Assembly (NCBI GenBank): GCA_963969395.1 | Contig: OZ017797.1 | Coordinates: 31,124,001-31,188,000, forward strand | Direction of reading: 5' to 3' | From: Pseudoscleropodium purum | Lineage: Eukaryota; Streptophyta; Bryopsida; Hypnales; Brachytheciaceae | Length of the DNA: 64,000 nt | Shown here: positions 36,654 to 49,110 of the stretch, one piece after another | Position numbering within the stretch: position 1 is the stretch's first letter | Layout of the letters: each line of letters begins with the position of its first letter | Program-made: the position numbers and the translations under genes | The notes under the pieces: model-generated | Told to the model about the DNA's origin: nothing | What the model saw: only the letters and a program-made list of their open reading frames with translations | Database searches by the model: none

Positions 36654-38822
36654 CTAAACTCGTGACAGGTTCAGTTTTCTTTCGAAAAGCCGCTGCAGCA
36701 AATAAACCTGGAGTACACTGCATCCTATTAGAGCAACGGCCTCCAACACCGCCTTGTAGATAAACCGCCTGCTCATGGTTTTATTGACTGCGTCACAGAA
36801 TTCCCACCCAAATCCAACTATTAATTCATTGCTGATCTTGCATTAATGCCAAAATTAAGAACCAACCTAACACTCTTGAAGACCTGCCTCAACACTCTTG
36901 GAATAGGAATTCAGATTCTTTTAGGGGTACCGAAAGCTATACCACAAAGAAGACAGGCACAAGCCAAGAATGTTACGACGCTCATAGATAGAATACTATC
37001 CACCTATTACGAATTTCTTGAAGTTTTCATTGTCAGCACAGGAATCCATCTCAAGAATTGTCAATAGGATTAAACCAGAGACAATAATCGCATCTACACC
37101 AAAAAATTCACTTATGAAGATCTTTAGATCTACGGTATTCTAGGAGTACAAAGATGATCCTAAAAGCCCAGATTGAATGGGTACTTAAAGCCAGATGTTG
37201 TCAATGGAAAAGTCACCAAGGAGAGTAAAAGCCATGCATACCAACAAGTTGGCGGTCAGTCTGTGCTAGAAGCCAATGTTGCTCAAACTGAATGGAGTAC
37301 ATGGATTCCTCCAGCCTCTCGATTTGCATCATCAACGGCTCGATATGCTCTGCGCATCAACCACCAAGTTTTAACAACTCTGGAGTGACCAAAATGTGCT
37401 AATATTATGGGGAGTCACAGTAGTAGATTTCCAACTGAACTCATTAAATTCTTAACTTCATCCTCCTATTCTCTTGTACTTCATGACTATATACTCTAGG
37501 AGAAGAATACAGAAAGTTAGTCAACAAGCTCTAATTCTAGTTCATCCTCATGCACACTACTTTGTCTTCCATTCTTCATCTCCAATACTCAATACTGAAT
37601 TAGGTATCAACTAATTTGACAAAGCGCTACCTAGAGGTTCACATCCCATTTTATTGAGATGGAGAAATGGAAGAAGGTAAGAGCAAACAAACATTACTTA
37701 CCCCAATAAAATGCTAGAGTGCTCTAATTCAAACAGTGAATCTAATCCCGCCAAACATACCTAAGAAACAAACCTTAAACCCAAAATTTATTCCCTCATT
37801 ACATGCACGTAATATTAAGTCGGCAAGAGTAAGAGCATGTCCAACAGACTCATACTTTAGTCCTGCGATGTATTCATTGACTACACCTCACAGAATTATG
37901 ACAGATATCAGGTCCAGTGTTGGAATCAGAGCACTCTAGCACCCATGACTCATTCTAGTACAAAAAATGGTCGTGCAGGTGTATACTGCAAAGGTTTGAA
38001 ATTCAACTTTCTAGAATGAAAGCACGCCACATCCTACAAGTTCATGCAGGCCCTAAAATAATGAAGAATGCTTCCTCACCATCCTTGATGTGCTCCGCCA
38101 AAGGGTCATAAATGTGGTACCCCACATGAACATCGAAGTCCACGGTCTCATGGATGGTGTTCCGGTTGAAGAAGCAGAACTTGTACACCCCTTTCCGCAC
38201 GGCAACGAAGGTGAACTTATCTTCCACTTTGCCTTTGGAGAAGTGCACCTGGTGACCTGCTGGCGCTTCCACCTACAAACAAACAAAATCCAAGACGCTT
38301 GAATTCTAGGGCAACACAAAACCTAAACCTGAACGACACCAATCCCTGTAAAAGTGCTTCGGAATCTATTCCCAAGTTCTGCTTCTTCAACCGGAACACC
38401 ATCCACGAGACCTCCGTAGAATTTAGGGCACCCTAAAAAGCAAACTAAACAGCAAATCCAGCATCTAATTCCAACTCAAAAGAAAAGACCCAACAACAAG
38501 ATCGCAGCGAAATTTTGCAGCACCTGGTTGACAAAAATTCGGATCCCACACAAGCAATCTAATCCACTAGAAATACCCCCAAAAGAAAAGCAAGATTTCC
38601 AAAGCTTACCACGAGGTCGACTCCTTTGGGATTATCATCAAACGACCACATGCTCTCCGACTTGATGACAACATACGAGACGAGCACTTCATCTCCGTCG
38701 TAGGGCACCTCGTGAGACCAACACTCCTTCTTGTCGATGACAAACCGAATCCCCTGCACACCGGAGGAAGTGAGCACAGCTGAAATTGCAAGGAACCACC
38801 ATAGCCACTGATTCCTCTCCAT
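36654..38822 (-). CDS. p24/EMP24 family cargo receptor, beta-type (GOLD domain)
   Basis: A type I membrane protein that cycles between ER and Golgi in COPII/COPI vesicles and helps sort cargo such as GPI-anchored proteins. Exons in coding order: 38822-38610, 38272-38080, 37349-37242, 36787-36654; phases join to give 215 residues, the usual family length. Residues 1-24 are a signal peptide (WLWWFLAISAVLTSSGVQG). The GOLD domain has the two conserved cysteines (C34 in KKECWSHE, C104 in VYKFCFFN). A coiled-coil segment follows (MMQIERLEESMYSIQFEQHW), then TDRQLVVNKTMSRR, one transmembrane helix (AVALIGCSVLQVYLLQ) and the cytosolic tail RLFERKLNLSRV with basic COPI-type signals. An in-frame ATG 30 bp upstream would add 10 residues before the signal peptide and is less likely. 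It is the plant p24-beta subclass by its tail. Confidence 0.95.
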
Positions 38823-39150
38823 CGTCTCTCTCGACGATTCTTCAAACCACACAATTGTGCATCACCGGGACACACACAGAAGGTCTGAATTCTGGAAACT
38901 CGCAACCAAGTTCGATATGAATTCCTTAAATTCTCGCTTGAAATCGGCGTAATCGTAAAGCTTGTGATGCTTTGAATTCTGCGTGCAGAATCGATCGGGC
39001 GAGTGATGAAGAATTGAAGGCAGGCTTGGCGATGGCGATGGTAATGGCGGTGACGAAGAAGTCGCAATTGTCAGCGGGGCTCGTGCATTGTGAGACATAG
39101 CCACTCCGTCGCATGTTCAGCGAAGGGGAAACTAGGTCCTTTTGCCTTTT
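38823..39150 (-). promoter_or_regulatory. p24 5' UTR and promoter region
   Basis: Balanced-composition DNA upstream of the p24 start codon, turning AT-rich beyond about 39130, as expected for a 5' UTR plus proximal promoter. No specific element is assigned. Confidence 0.4.
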
Positions 39151-39179
39151 TAAAAAAAATTAATTATTCTTGGTTGGGG

Positions 39180-39460
39180 GATGGCACCTTTTTTTTTAAT
39201 TACTTTTTGAGAAAGTGCCGAGATGGGATCACTTCAAAATTTGGTGAAGTACTGATAATTTTGGATTTTCTAACACTTGGAAAATGGACTTGAATAAATA
39301 CTTCCATGATTCAAAACTATTGTAACTTTTTTGAATCCTATTTTTCAATTTTGGATTGGCACATTTACATATATCATGCCTTTTTTCTTTTTTCCTCTTT
39401 TAACTCTTTGAGAAAGTGACAAGATGGGAATCCTTTAAAATTTGGTGAAGTATCTCCATT
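39180..39460. repeat. Tandem duplication upstream of p24
   Basis: Two blocks about 197 bp apart share TTTGAGAAAGTGCCGAGATGGGA / TTTGAGAAAGTGACAAGATGGGA-type wording followed by TTTAAAATTTGGTGAAGTA (39207-39250 and 39408-39452). Non-coding. Confidence 0.65.
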
Positions 39461-39997
39461 CATCATCTTTGGAAGGAAAAAAAAGTTTTCAATTATATGC
39501 ATACACTACTTCAATTAAAATTAGTGACTTCATCTATATTTTAAAGAAGATATAGAATTTTCCTAGTGAAATAAATAGAGATTTACTTTTCTTATCTTTG
39601 GGTGAAACTAATCAATTAAGGTTGTTTCATTTGATGTAATTTTTGTCATGTTGGAAGCTTGTAGTTGCTAGCGATGTTTGAAGTTATAATAAGTGTTGTG
39701 TTAGACATGTATTTGGTATTCTTGAAGACTAATAACCATTCTTTAAAAGTTCTATTACTTCACTTCTATATTGAATCATGTATAAAGTTGATGACATTCT
39801 ACGAGGAAGATTTAAGGTTATGTTGACAATTCTTTGAAAGATCCTTTGATGAAAAATATGTATGCATATGCATACATGTATATAAAGAAGGGGATGCATG
39901 GTCAATGTAACTCTTTATTTTCCACAAAGTGTTTAAGAAGCTATTGCTTCCTTGGTAGTCTAAAGTGAAATGTACATTTACATCATGTAAGTATATA
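39461..39997. other. AT-rich intergenic DNA
   Basis: Between the tandem duplication and the Stowaway-like element. No coding or RNA feature seen. Confidence 0.5.
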
Positions 39998-40551
39998 TAC
40001 TCCCTCCATCCCAAAATGATCTTCAAGTTGGACAAAATGTTTTAGATTAAGGTTGAAAATAACATATTAAAAAATTATTTTACACTATAAGTAGAGTTTG
40101 TTGTACTCCTATTGTCCTAAAATTTTGAGTTTTGGAGCCTTTAATTTTCAAAGTGCAGTTTTAGAGTACTAAAAAATAGAATTTTGAAGGCATTTTCAAG
40201 AAGCATTGGTGGGCACTTAATTGTTGAGTGTGAGCTAGTCATTTTTTGGGTAATCAATATGGGCTAAGTCCATATGTTCACTTGTGTTCCGCCTACCTAA
40301 GCTCCATCTCCTTCAATTAGTCAATACTGAAAGAGATACAAAAAATAAGAATGAACAATATTGATTGATTCCTTCAGTCATCTCATTTGTCTTCCTATTG
40401 ATAATTGCATGGATGGAGGGGGAACTACTACTCGGAGTTGTTTTGCTAGTCCCAAGTAGCAATCAAAAGTCAAGTCTAACTTAATCACAATGTCACAAAG
40501 TGCAATAGGAAGATCATTTTGGGACAGAAATTTAAGGCCAAAAAGGGAGTA
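39998..40551. mobile_element. Stowaway-like (Tc1/mariner) non-autonomous element, about 554 bp
   Basis: Left end TACTCCCTCCATCCCAAAAT and right end ATTTTGGGACAGA...AAAAAGGGAGTA; the arms share CCCAAAATGATCTTC. Flanking TA matches the target preference of this superfamily. No transposase open frame. Confidence 0.8.
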
Positions 40552-42151
40552 TTATTTTTATATGCTTATTTTGAAAGTTGTTTGGAATAAGTATCCATAA
40601 TGATTTTTTTATAATGCCTTCTTCAATGCTTGAATATTCTCTAATAACAATCTTCTACTATAAAATATTATTCCATTCAAAATAAGGATATTATCCCCTA
40701 GTGTGAATGTATTAAGGGGGCTATTAGCATCGAGATGTGCAAATCAACCCTATAAAGATCAAAATGCCAAAATAAATCTAGTTTACCTCTCTCTAATCTC
40801 AACCTTCTGTCACAGTAAGAATAATATATCTTCTAATTAAAGTTTAAAATATTCTTCCTTGGACAAAATGCACTATAAAAAGAAAGATTTACAATACTTT
40901 ATTTGCATAACTTTTTAGATGAACACAGGACATGCTATGTTGTGGGATCTACATTGATGAGGCAAAAGCTTCATTTTTAAGTTTTCCAATTTTTGAGGCC
41001 TTATGTATTTTTGGTTAAAATTTTTTGAATTCAAATTAGGTTTTGTAGTATTTTTAAATATTATTTAACATATAAAATTTTAATGGATAAGATTTGACCA
41101 ATAAGCATGCCACCTAGTCTTGGCTAAAAGAAATATATGTAGACCTCATTACTATCACAACATTTAAAATTCTATAATTACAATCTCAAGCATTTGAATG
41201 CCTAAATTTTACATATACTCTTAAATTTTCAAACAACCACATTTTTATTTCTTTTTAAGCAACACTAATTTATTCTATGAATGAAAATACAAAATTAGTG
41301 CCATTAAGTTTAATTTAATTTGTAGAAATTAATATAAGAAAGGTATGATTTAGCTTCCACTAGATTAAATATATTACAAATAGTGTGACTTTGATAAATA
41401 AGTATAAGATGTACTAAAAGAATAAATCATCATAGTAAAGTAGATTTTATGAAAAATTAATGATTAAAGACTTTAGATGTGAATCTAGAATCAACAATCA
41501 ATCAAAAATCCACACTATGTATCATCATTGGTAGAAACATGGTTCCCATATTCCAAAAAAATAACTATGAGAAGTTAAATGTATTGGTAGTCAAATTTGT
41601 AGTATGGGTTTTTTGTACTCTATGCAAATCATGTTTCTATTAGTATTGCATTATCACACATTTTAGGAATGAAATGTATGATATTAATTTGATTTTAGCA
41701 TAGCTTTTGAATATGCCTAATTTATAACAGCTTAATACAAAATAGCCATATGTATAAAACAGATTTGATAATGATAATACATAGTATGGATTTTAGATTG
41801 ATTGTTCACTTTTGTGCATATAAATGCCAAAAGCCCGAAATAGAATGTGATAGTTGATTTTTGAAGAATAAAGTTACTTTGGGGATAGAATACTAGCTTT
41901 CTTGAATAAACTAAGGACTAAATTATTTACATTAAAAACACAAAGATTGTAATAATGCAATTGATCTCTTAGTCAAATTTACTTGGCTTTTGTTTTTGTT
42001 TTTTTTAATATATTATCATCCATCATGAGACTAAATTCTTTGGCTTAATTGAAATGAAAGGCATTGGATGGACAAAGCTGAATCTTAGAAAGTTTGAACA
42101 TGTTTTTATAAGAGATTTTTTGTGTTTACCCATCATGAAATAAGCTACATG
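40552..42151. other. AT-rich intergenic DNA with an inverted repeat
   Basis: No gene seen. Within it, CAATCAATCAAAAATCCAC-ACTATGTATCATCATT near 41495-41530 is inverted relative to AATGATAATACATAGTATGG near 41774-41810, making a fold-back of about 320 bp. Confidence 0.5.
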
Positions 42152-42480
42152 TAAGGTAGGAGGTTCTAAAAGCGCACAAGCTTTGAAACCACCCATCTCC
42201 TCAAATGTACTTTATTTATACATGTTGCTTTTGTAGCCTTTAGCAATGTACAAATAATGTACATTGTGGGAGGTGGACAACTTTAGAGCTGTATGCCATT
42301 TCAACTTCAAAATTTCATAATTGATTTCACAATGCTCTTAAAAATATAAAACAACTTGGATTAGATGCCAATTCTACTTGTCTTTCAAGGAAATTTTATT
42401 GAAAAATATTTCAAGAAGTTTCACCTCCCCAAAAATGAGTTCCAACTCTTAAATGGTCAATCTATATACCTCCTACCTTA
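42152..42480 (+). mobile_element. TAAGGTAGGAGGT-ended inverted-repeat element, copy C (329 bp)
   Basis: Begins TAAGGTAGGAGGT and ends ACCTCCTACCTTA, a perfect 13-bp terminal inverted repeat. The interior matches copies A and B. The near-perfect ends suggest that this is the youngest copy in the window. Confidence 0.88.
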
Positions 42481-43640
42481 GAATGCAATTTTCTTTTTAA
42501 AAACCATGAAATCTCTCACATATATGTAATCTCTCCTCGCGTAGATCCTACTTATGAAGGCTTATATCCAACATGTAGATAACCACAATTTCTAAAATCT
42601 CTAAAATTCTAGTTGTTGGCTATTGAAGCCAAGCTAAAGCTCATTTCGAATTTTTTAAAATTTTAATATACATTTTTGGAAAGTGAATATAATATATATC
42701 TTATAAGACACCCAAAGTCATTTATTGTCTTCCAAATTTGTAAAGTATCTAAAATAGAGATGCACAATATTTGTCTCATTATACTTGACAAATATCTCAA
42801 ATGATCAAATTTATAATTTATGTATATATCAAAGGAGGTTGCACTTACTATTGCATAATCCTTTCTTCTATGTGACAAAATCATACCATTCTATTTAGAT
42901 GAAAATAGTGAAAAATAGTGTGTCAATTAATTGTTTTATATAAATTGATTTTATCAATCCAAGAGAATTGGAAGGTGGTTTTGCTTTTTAATTAGAAATG
43001 AATTCTTGAAGGATGCAACCCCCCATGACCAAAGTAGTCACCAAAATACTCTAATTATTAGACCATTCTTTGGACCATTCTTTGTGTATTCTTTATTTTT
43101 AAAGTGAACAATAAAGTCATCCATCCATCCATTTGGTCTTCATTGTCCATTAGGTTAATTAAATAGTCAAACTTCTCAATTTGAAATGCAACTTCTAAAC
43201 CAAGAAGAAATATATTTGATGCAAGACACAAAAAATGATTCAAGACAATTTTTTATGATGATTCACAACAAATTTTCATTGAAGTCTAATAAAAAATCAA
43301 ACTCGCTTTACAAGCAAAAGACAAATGAAGCAAAAAGATCAATGTCAATAATTATTTAAAGTTTTCCTTATGAAGTTGGCATCTTTAATGCATAGACTAA
43401 TGATTAATGAAACCATGATTAATGAAAAGATCTTTCAATTGTCCCCAAATTCAACAAATACACTTCATATGTATTGCATTTGCTTTCACTAGTTGATAAC
43501 TATACTACTTTGAATGTTACATGTGCTACACTTCCAAGAAATTGGTTGTGAATCACCAGAAATTATATGTTACCATAACAAAATTTAAAAAATATTCGAC
43601 AAAGTTTGCCAGAATCTATATCCATAGCCAAATTCTTGGA
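42481..43640. other. AT-rich intergenic DNA
   Basis: No supported gene; open frames are short and lack domains. Confidence 0.5.
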
Positions 43641-44405
43641 ACCGACCTGGAGAAAAGTATGACCGCCTGAATCTCTTACATTTCTTCTAGACTACCAAGT
43701 AAAACGAAAAATTTAACACATACGATTCTTCAAATTCAAGGACCGTGCCGGTACAGTACCGGTACAATCCTTTGGACATTAAAAGGGAATGTCAGTGACT
43801 CGGTGAGAGACGCCCGAAAGCCCGGTAACTCCAACGTAGTCTCCCACAATGAGAATTAGAGAACAGAAAATGTCTGAACAAAGGAAATTCGCTTACACAA
43901 ATTCATAACAACCTCTCCCCAGCTGCCAGTTGACTAGGCTTCCCATTCCGTCCACGTAATCCGACACTCCATCTTGTTGTCAAGGCGGTCAGGAGTCAGG
44001 ACACTCGGTTCTCCTTGTTCTGGGTGTTGGTATGTTGTTTGTGTCTTTTAGCGCTTCTCCTTTCAGCCCTGAGCGGACCCGGCTCGAATGCCGGCAACGG
44101 AAGCTCTCGACTAACGAAAACTACATTCTTTAACTTATGCAGGGATTTATATTCAGCTGATTCATAGGCATAGAACCAACATTGAAATCATACGACACCC
44201 GAGATATAGACCATCAACTGGAACTATAAATGCGAATTAGAAAATCTCTCCAGCAGTTCATCTGCTCATTGCACTGCCACATGCTCTCACTTTCATCGAA
44301 TGCCAAATTCATCACCGTTCCAATATAGATAGTCTACAAGCGCATGATTTACCACCAACTCATATTAGCGAAGCGGGCATTTCAAGATTTCATAAAACTC
44401 TCTCA
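43641..44405 (-). other. Probable 3' flank/UTR of RFC3
   Basis: Balanced composition next to the RFC3 stop codon, in contrast to the AT-rich DNA beyond 43640. It contains a perfect palindrome GTACCGGTAC, preceded by CCGGTACA (43748-43770). Open frames are short. It may also include an unrecognised non-coding RNA. Confidence 0.4.
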
Positions 44406-47400
44406 TCATCCAAAGGTGTTGATGAGGAACTTCTTGTAAATACTCATGAATTTAGCAACGAAGGCTGCACACAAGCAAACATAGGAAAATCGTTAACAGA
44501 CCAAAAGAGGGGCAAAGACTAAACCTGATTAGTGAATACACGACTGAACAGAAGGTAAACAAAGTCTCGTTAAGGTCAAGGAAGGTCACCTTCCAAATGG
44601 AAAATTGCCTTTTGACCCTGCTGCATCCGATGCTCCTGCACGTACAAAACATTCGTAATGCCAAGGATAAGGAATCTAAACAGTTGCACTCATAACAACA
44701 CTTAATTCTGTAAAGATGGAGATCGCCGGGGGGCTATTGGGAGAGTTCCAATGACGCAGTTGAGAGAAACTTGGAAAGGAGAGGAATACTAGCTTACGTA
44801 AAAGGCAGCCCAGTGGCAGACTTCATGTTTCAGCTCTGAATCCAACTTCTTCATCAATTCATCCAACAATCTCTGCAAGTAGCAATGAGGCAAAAAGTGT
44901 CAAATCCATGATAAAAGTATAAACGCTAGCTGTTCAATTGCAAAGAAAATTACATAAGATGGAGTTATAAAAGGTACAACAACTAACCTTGAGAATGACT
45001 TCAGGAGGAATGCAGTTCACAAGTAGCTCGTAAAGTTTCTCCCTCACCTGAAACAGCCTTCACGATCAAGTTCTCTTAATTGCAGATTACAAAACAAAGC
45101 ACATAATGTAATGGTCAGACAGATACCGTATTCCAAACAGCCCCTTGAATGTTCCATCAAAAAGAATCATGAACCGAACACTTTGCTAAAGTGGACAGGA
45201 CAGCGACAGAAATATAGAACTGAAGTTCGGTGCAAACAATACAAACAAAAGTAATAAGCACCAATTTGTTACATACTTTTTGGGGCTTTGTTCAGAGATA
45301 ATATCATTTGCAACTCCTACAATGAACTGTTCCCAGTCAGTTGTTTGCACCTCTTGATCTGCTGTGAATGGATACCTACAGACCAATCCAACAGACGACC
45401 ATGAGACATAAACTTTGCAGATTTGATCACTGAGTTCCATTCAGTTCCCCAATAGTTGGCCATCCATGTGTCACAAAGTCCCAAATAGTTGGTCAAAAAT
45501 TCGATGTATTCCATGTATCAAGTTTCAAATTTTGTGCCAACAAGGTACTTTTGCCACGAAGTACATGGTACTCCATATTTATTATCGTGCAATTCCAAAG
45601 TTCTCCAGGTGTAGTGAAATAGGAAACTACGAGTCTTGGGGGCCAAATGACCATAGAACTTCTTCAGACCACATGGAATTGCTACCCAACATTAAAATAT
45701 CCATCCAATGCACTGCCTCACGAAACATGCTTTAAATCACATAGATCAATACACATCATAGACAACAACAAAGTGGACTATAAATGACTTGTTGAAACAG
45801 ACTTTGATAAGATGCTTACTGCTTGGCTTTGCAGGCTTCTAAGCACAAAATAGATCGCCTTAGATTTCGATTGGAGTGGTGAGCTATGCGACCCCCCAGT
45901 TCAGGTGGAAGTACCAAATTCTCCTTTTTCGCTACAAACATGAGCACATCAACAATCTGCCAAATTGCCTCAAAACAGTTAGTCCCACATATCAACTAGG
46001 ATTTCTAAACTGTAAGAGGATAAAGAAACAACATGCAGGTCGTGCTCACATCATCTCTTGAGGGAGCGTTTATCCGCACGTTGAGACACCGGGATCGCAC
46101 AGCCTCAATGACCTTCGAGGCGCTATTGCAACACAAAATCAGTCGGCATGCAGCACTGTACTTCTCCATCGTCCGACGCAGTGAATGTTGCGCCTCCTTT
46201 GAGAGTTTGTCCACCTCGTTCAGAACCAACACTGACACACAAAAGCTCCAATTATATTAATCCGAAGTGACCGCGAATACCCTTTACTTGCGGTGAAATG
46301 CATGAAAAAATGAACCGGTATGTATCTTTAAAAACAAGGAGAGACATGAGAAATTGATCATTTTCGCGAAATCCAAGTTGTTGTCGTCACTGATACATTG
46401 ATCTATTTGCAGAGCACTAATATAAAATAGGATGGATAACAATAATCCCTGATCTAAAAGTGACCCCTAAGCGTTAACCGGTGGACGGGAGATATCGGAT
46501 TTTTCAATATAGTGTTGTTGTGCATTTTAAATTTGGAATGCATAGGTGCTCTAAAAGTGTCCTCCTTAATATTTGCAGAGTTCTACAACCAGGCAAAAAT
46601 TCTTGAAAATGTCCCTTCCCTAAAAGCAACCCCTACGCAAATCAACCACAACTATACATGCGGTATCTAGCACTAGACATGCAAGAAACAGATCCAACAA
46701 AAGTCATGAATAGCGAAGCACGGGCGGATAGAATAGTACCTTTGAAGCCTTTGTTGCCTGCTACATCGAGAGGGCGGTTCTTAGCCATCTCTTTAATGAT
46801 CTCTTGAACCACATAACGGTCCTGAAACCCTGCATCACTTGGATTGAGCTCCACATGATGGTTACTTGAAACAGTCGTCAGCTCTACCTCGATCTTCCGC
46901 GCTCCAGCCTGCAGTCGGATACGGAAAACGCTTAAGCACTCATCGGCATTAAATAAAAATATTGATGATCATGCTGTGTTAAATATAATCCATACAGGGC
47001 CAAATTTTTTATCCACAGAATCAGTGAAAAACTTAGAATGTGTTGATCAGAAAACCAAAAAAATCGGACTGAAATAATCCCCCATCAGAACTACTCAGGA
47101 GTACTAAGAAAACACGAGGCTACTCGATCCTTTAGGAAATCCGACAATGACTGGAGCTGCATTTCCAAAACCACACAGGCATCGTCAATTACGTACCTCA
47201 ACTTTCCAGGGCTTGTTCTCCACTTTCACCTGCGATTACAATCACAGTCTTAGAAAAATCCACCTCCTACAAAGAGAGCTACATTTCTACAAACCATCGC
47301 AAAACCCTAAACCCTGATCAATCCCAAATATTACTCCAGCGCAATGTGAAAAAAAATCGTTTCCCAAATTCGCACCTTCTCAGCGCTCGGTCCAAACATT

Positions 47401-47673
47401 TCCCGGAGCAATGCCATGATGAGCGTCTTCTTGCCAGCACCCGACGGTCCATAGAATAGAAGATGCGGACAATCGCCCTGCGCTATCTGAACCCCCAAAC
47501 ACATCACCAGAATAACCATTAGCAAATTGCACGAACTCACATTGTCAATCGAATCTCTTCCGAAACAAACTCGCAAAGCGAACACTCACCAAATTCTTGA
47601 GGCGCGTCGCTTCCTCCTTGTGCACCATGACCTTGTCCAAGGTCCGAGGCCGGTACTTGTCCACCCACAACAT
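44406..47673 (-). CDS. RFC3: Replication factor C subunit 3 type clamp-loader ATPase
   Basis: A small subunit of the RFC clamp loader, which opens and loads PCNA at primer-template junctions in the nucleus. Exons in coding order: 47673-47590, 47486-47376, 47229-47197, 46908-46740, 46231-46050, 45956-45820, 45375-45273, 45047-44988, 44872-44798, 44635-44590, 44464-44406; phases join to 352 residues, near the usual about 354. MLWVDKYRPRTLDKV opens the AAA+ domain; Walker A is GPSGAGKKT (residues 41-49), the Walker B region reads LVLNEVDKL (residues 134-142; family members have NE-D rather than DE-D), and the arginine-finger motif SRC is at 179-181. The C-terminal collar domain contains LYELLVNCIPPEVILK and HWAAFYEHRMQQGQKAIFHL and ends KFLINTFG. 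Exon 7 was taken to 45273 (SPKKY) to keep phase. No damage seen. Confidence 0.96.
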
Positions 47674-48267
47674 CTTTGCCAATTGAGTGAGTCTCGCAAG
47701 TTTCAAGATAAAATAATTGCAACAAAAAATTTCTCCGGAATTGAAAAAATGGTGATGGAGCTTTCAATTCTACTCGTAACATTGACGCAAAACGATCGAG
47801 GTGGAAGGCGGGAAGTTTGGAGCGAAACGGGAGAGGAGGACAAATTCCCAATGAAACGGGAGGATGTATTTCATCCATTTCTGTGGATGTACGTTGTTGC
47901 ACTTTCGTTCCATTGGTGGTGGTGGTCCAAGTTGAGGTTGGCCGACTTTATGGGACAAGCACCTAAACCAATCTTGAAATTATGAAGATACAAGTAATCC
48001 CAGCCTTACTGAATGCATACATGAAAAGAAAAAATGGTTTAGGGAAGAAAGAAGAAATTTCACTGAACTAATTTTAGTTTGGCATAAATTAAAGGCTTGT
48101 TCATTTGGAGGGTTATTTACCTTAGGATTTTACGGCAGATTATAAATTTTAACTGCCTAGGTTCAAGAAGAGTCTAAAATTTATATCACTAACAAATAAC
48201 TATTTTTTCATGGTTGTAGATGAACATTGGAGAGGAATCTCCTTTGTGACTAGCTCTGTGTTTTAGG
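47674..48267 (-). promoter_or_regulatory. RFC3 5' flank
   Basis: Balanced sequence from the RFC3 start codon to about 47990, then AT-rich. It holds the RFC3 5' UTR and promoter. Overlapping open frames on both strands here (up to 152 codons) lack domains and cover RFC3 exon 1 in antisense. Confidence 0.4.
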
Positions 48268-48500
48268 GTTAAGGTTCTAAATGTTAAATGACACCATGGT
48301 CATTTTTTGACTGATGAATGACAAAAACTCTCTCTATGCAAGACAAAAATACAACTACTCATCCTTAGAATTTTGAGTGAAAAGGAGAGGTCTTCTATAG
48401 TAATTTGATGTTTTTGCATTCTTTTAAGCCAACAATTCACATGATGACAAACCAAAACAAATGATTTCTATGGTGACAAGCTTGTCCTTTAAAGGTTAAA
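48268..48500. mobile_element. Inverted-repeat element of about 0.23 kb, copy B
   Basis: Aligns by eye with 26757-26992 (TGATGAATGACAAAAA, GACAAAAATACAACTACTCATC, AGAGGTCTTCTATAGTA, GATTTCTATGGTGACAAGC, TTTAAAGGTTAA). Diverged copy; non-coding. Confidence 0.6.
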
Positions 48501-48515
48501 AAAAACCTTGTTAGA

Positions 48516-49110
48516 TTTTTTTAAATAGCAAAAGTGAAGATTACATGTGCACATTACCTAAACGCTACTGGTTTGTGGAGGAAACAACATTGCATATGTG
48601 AAAATTTAAAGAATAGGGCATTTGAAAGAATCTCCCAATTTGCAGGGTTGGATGCACCACATTTGCAAGAACCACTTTCATCTTGGGTCAATTCTTCATT
48701 CCTGAGCAATCCACAACTAATTGAAAACAATTCCAGAACACATCCAAATTAACTTATTACTAGTTCCTTGCCGTTGCCACAATCAAAATAAAAGTTAAAG
48801 CAATTTTTTTTTTATTCATAAAAACTTTAAAATTCAATAACTTTCATATTATAGCCAGGTCCAAATGTTGCAAAACAAAGCTTGTGCACTTCTCTTCACT
48901 GAGTACTTTCTGAGGGTACCAAGAACATAACCAAGGTGCATAGTTAGGGAGATCTCTACGTAACAAACAAAACAATTAGCCTAACTTAAAGTATGGATGT
49001 GTTTTCGATAGTGTGAAGGAAACAATATTGACTATTCAAAAATTTAAAGAATTCAAGGAAAAAAAATGATTGTGCACAAGAACCAATTAGTTTCTTGGGA
49101 TTTCAATTAT
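48516..49110. repeat. Dispersed repeat, two diverged copies (third at 54175-54345)
   Basis: Shared words: AAGATTACATGTGCACATTACCTAA (48536) and AAGATTACAGGTGCACATCACCTAA (54190) in the first and third, GTGGAGGAAACAACATTGCAT / GTGAAGGAAACAATATTGACT (48576, 49013), AAAATTTAAAGAAT, CAAGAACCA. This looks like one element family, copied three times within 6 kb. Confidence 0.65.

Noticed and set aside
38606..39067. A 153-codon frame on the - strand upstream of and over p24 exon 1
   Set aside because: It is an alternative frame of the p24 first exon and 5' UTR; the p24 frame with signal peptide and GOLD domain explains this DNA.
47527..47985. A 152-codon open frame on the + strand and a 121-codon frame on the - strand at the RFC3 5' end
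   Set aside because: They overlap RFC3 exon 1 in antisense or other frames and its promoter; neither contains a domain or matches splice phases.
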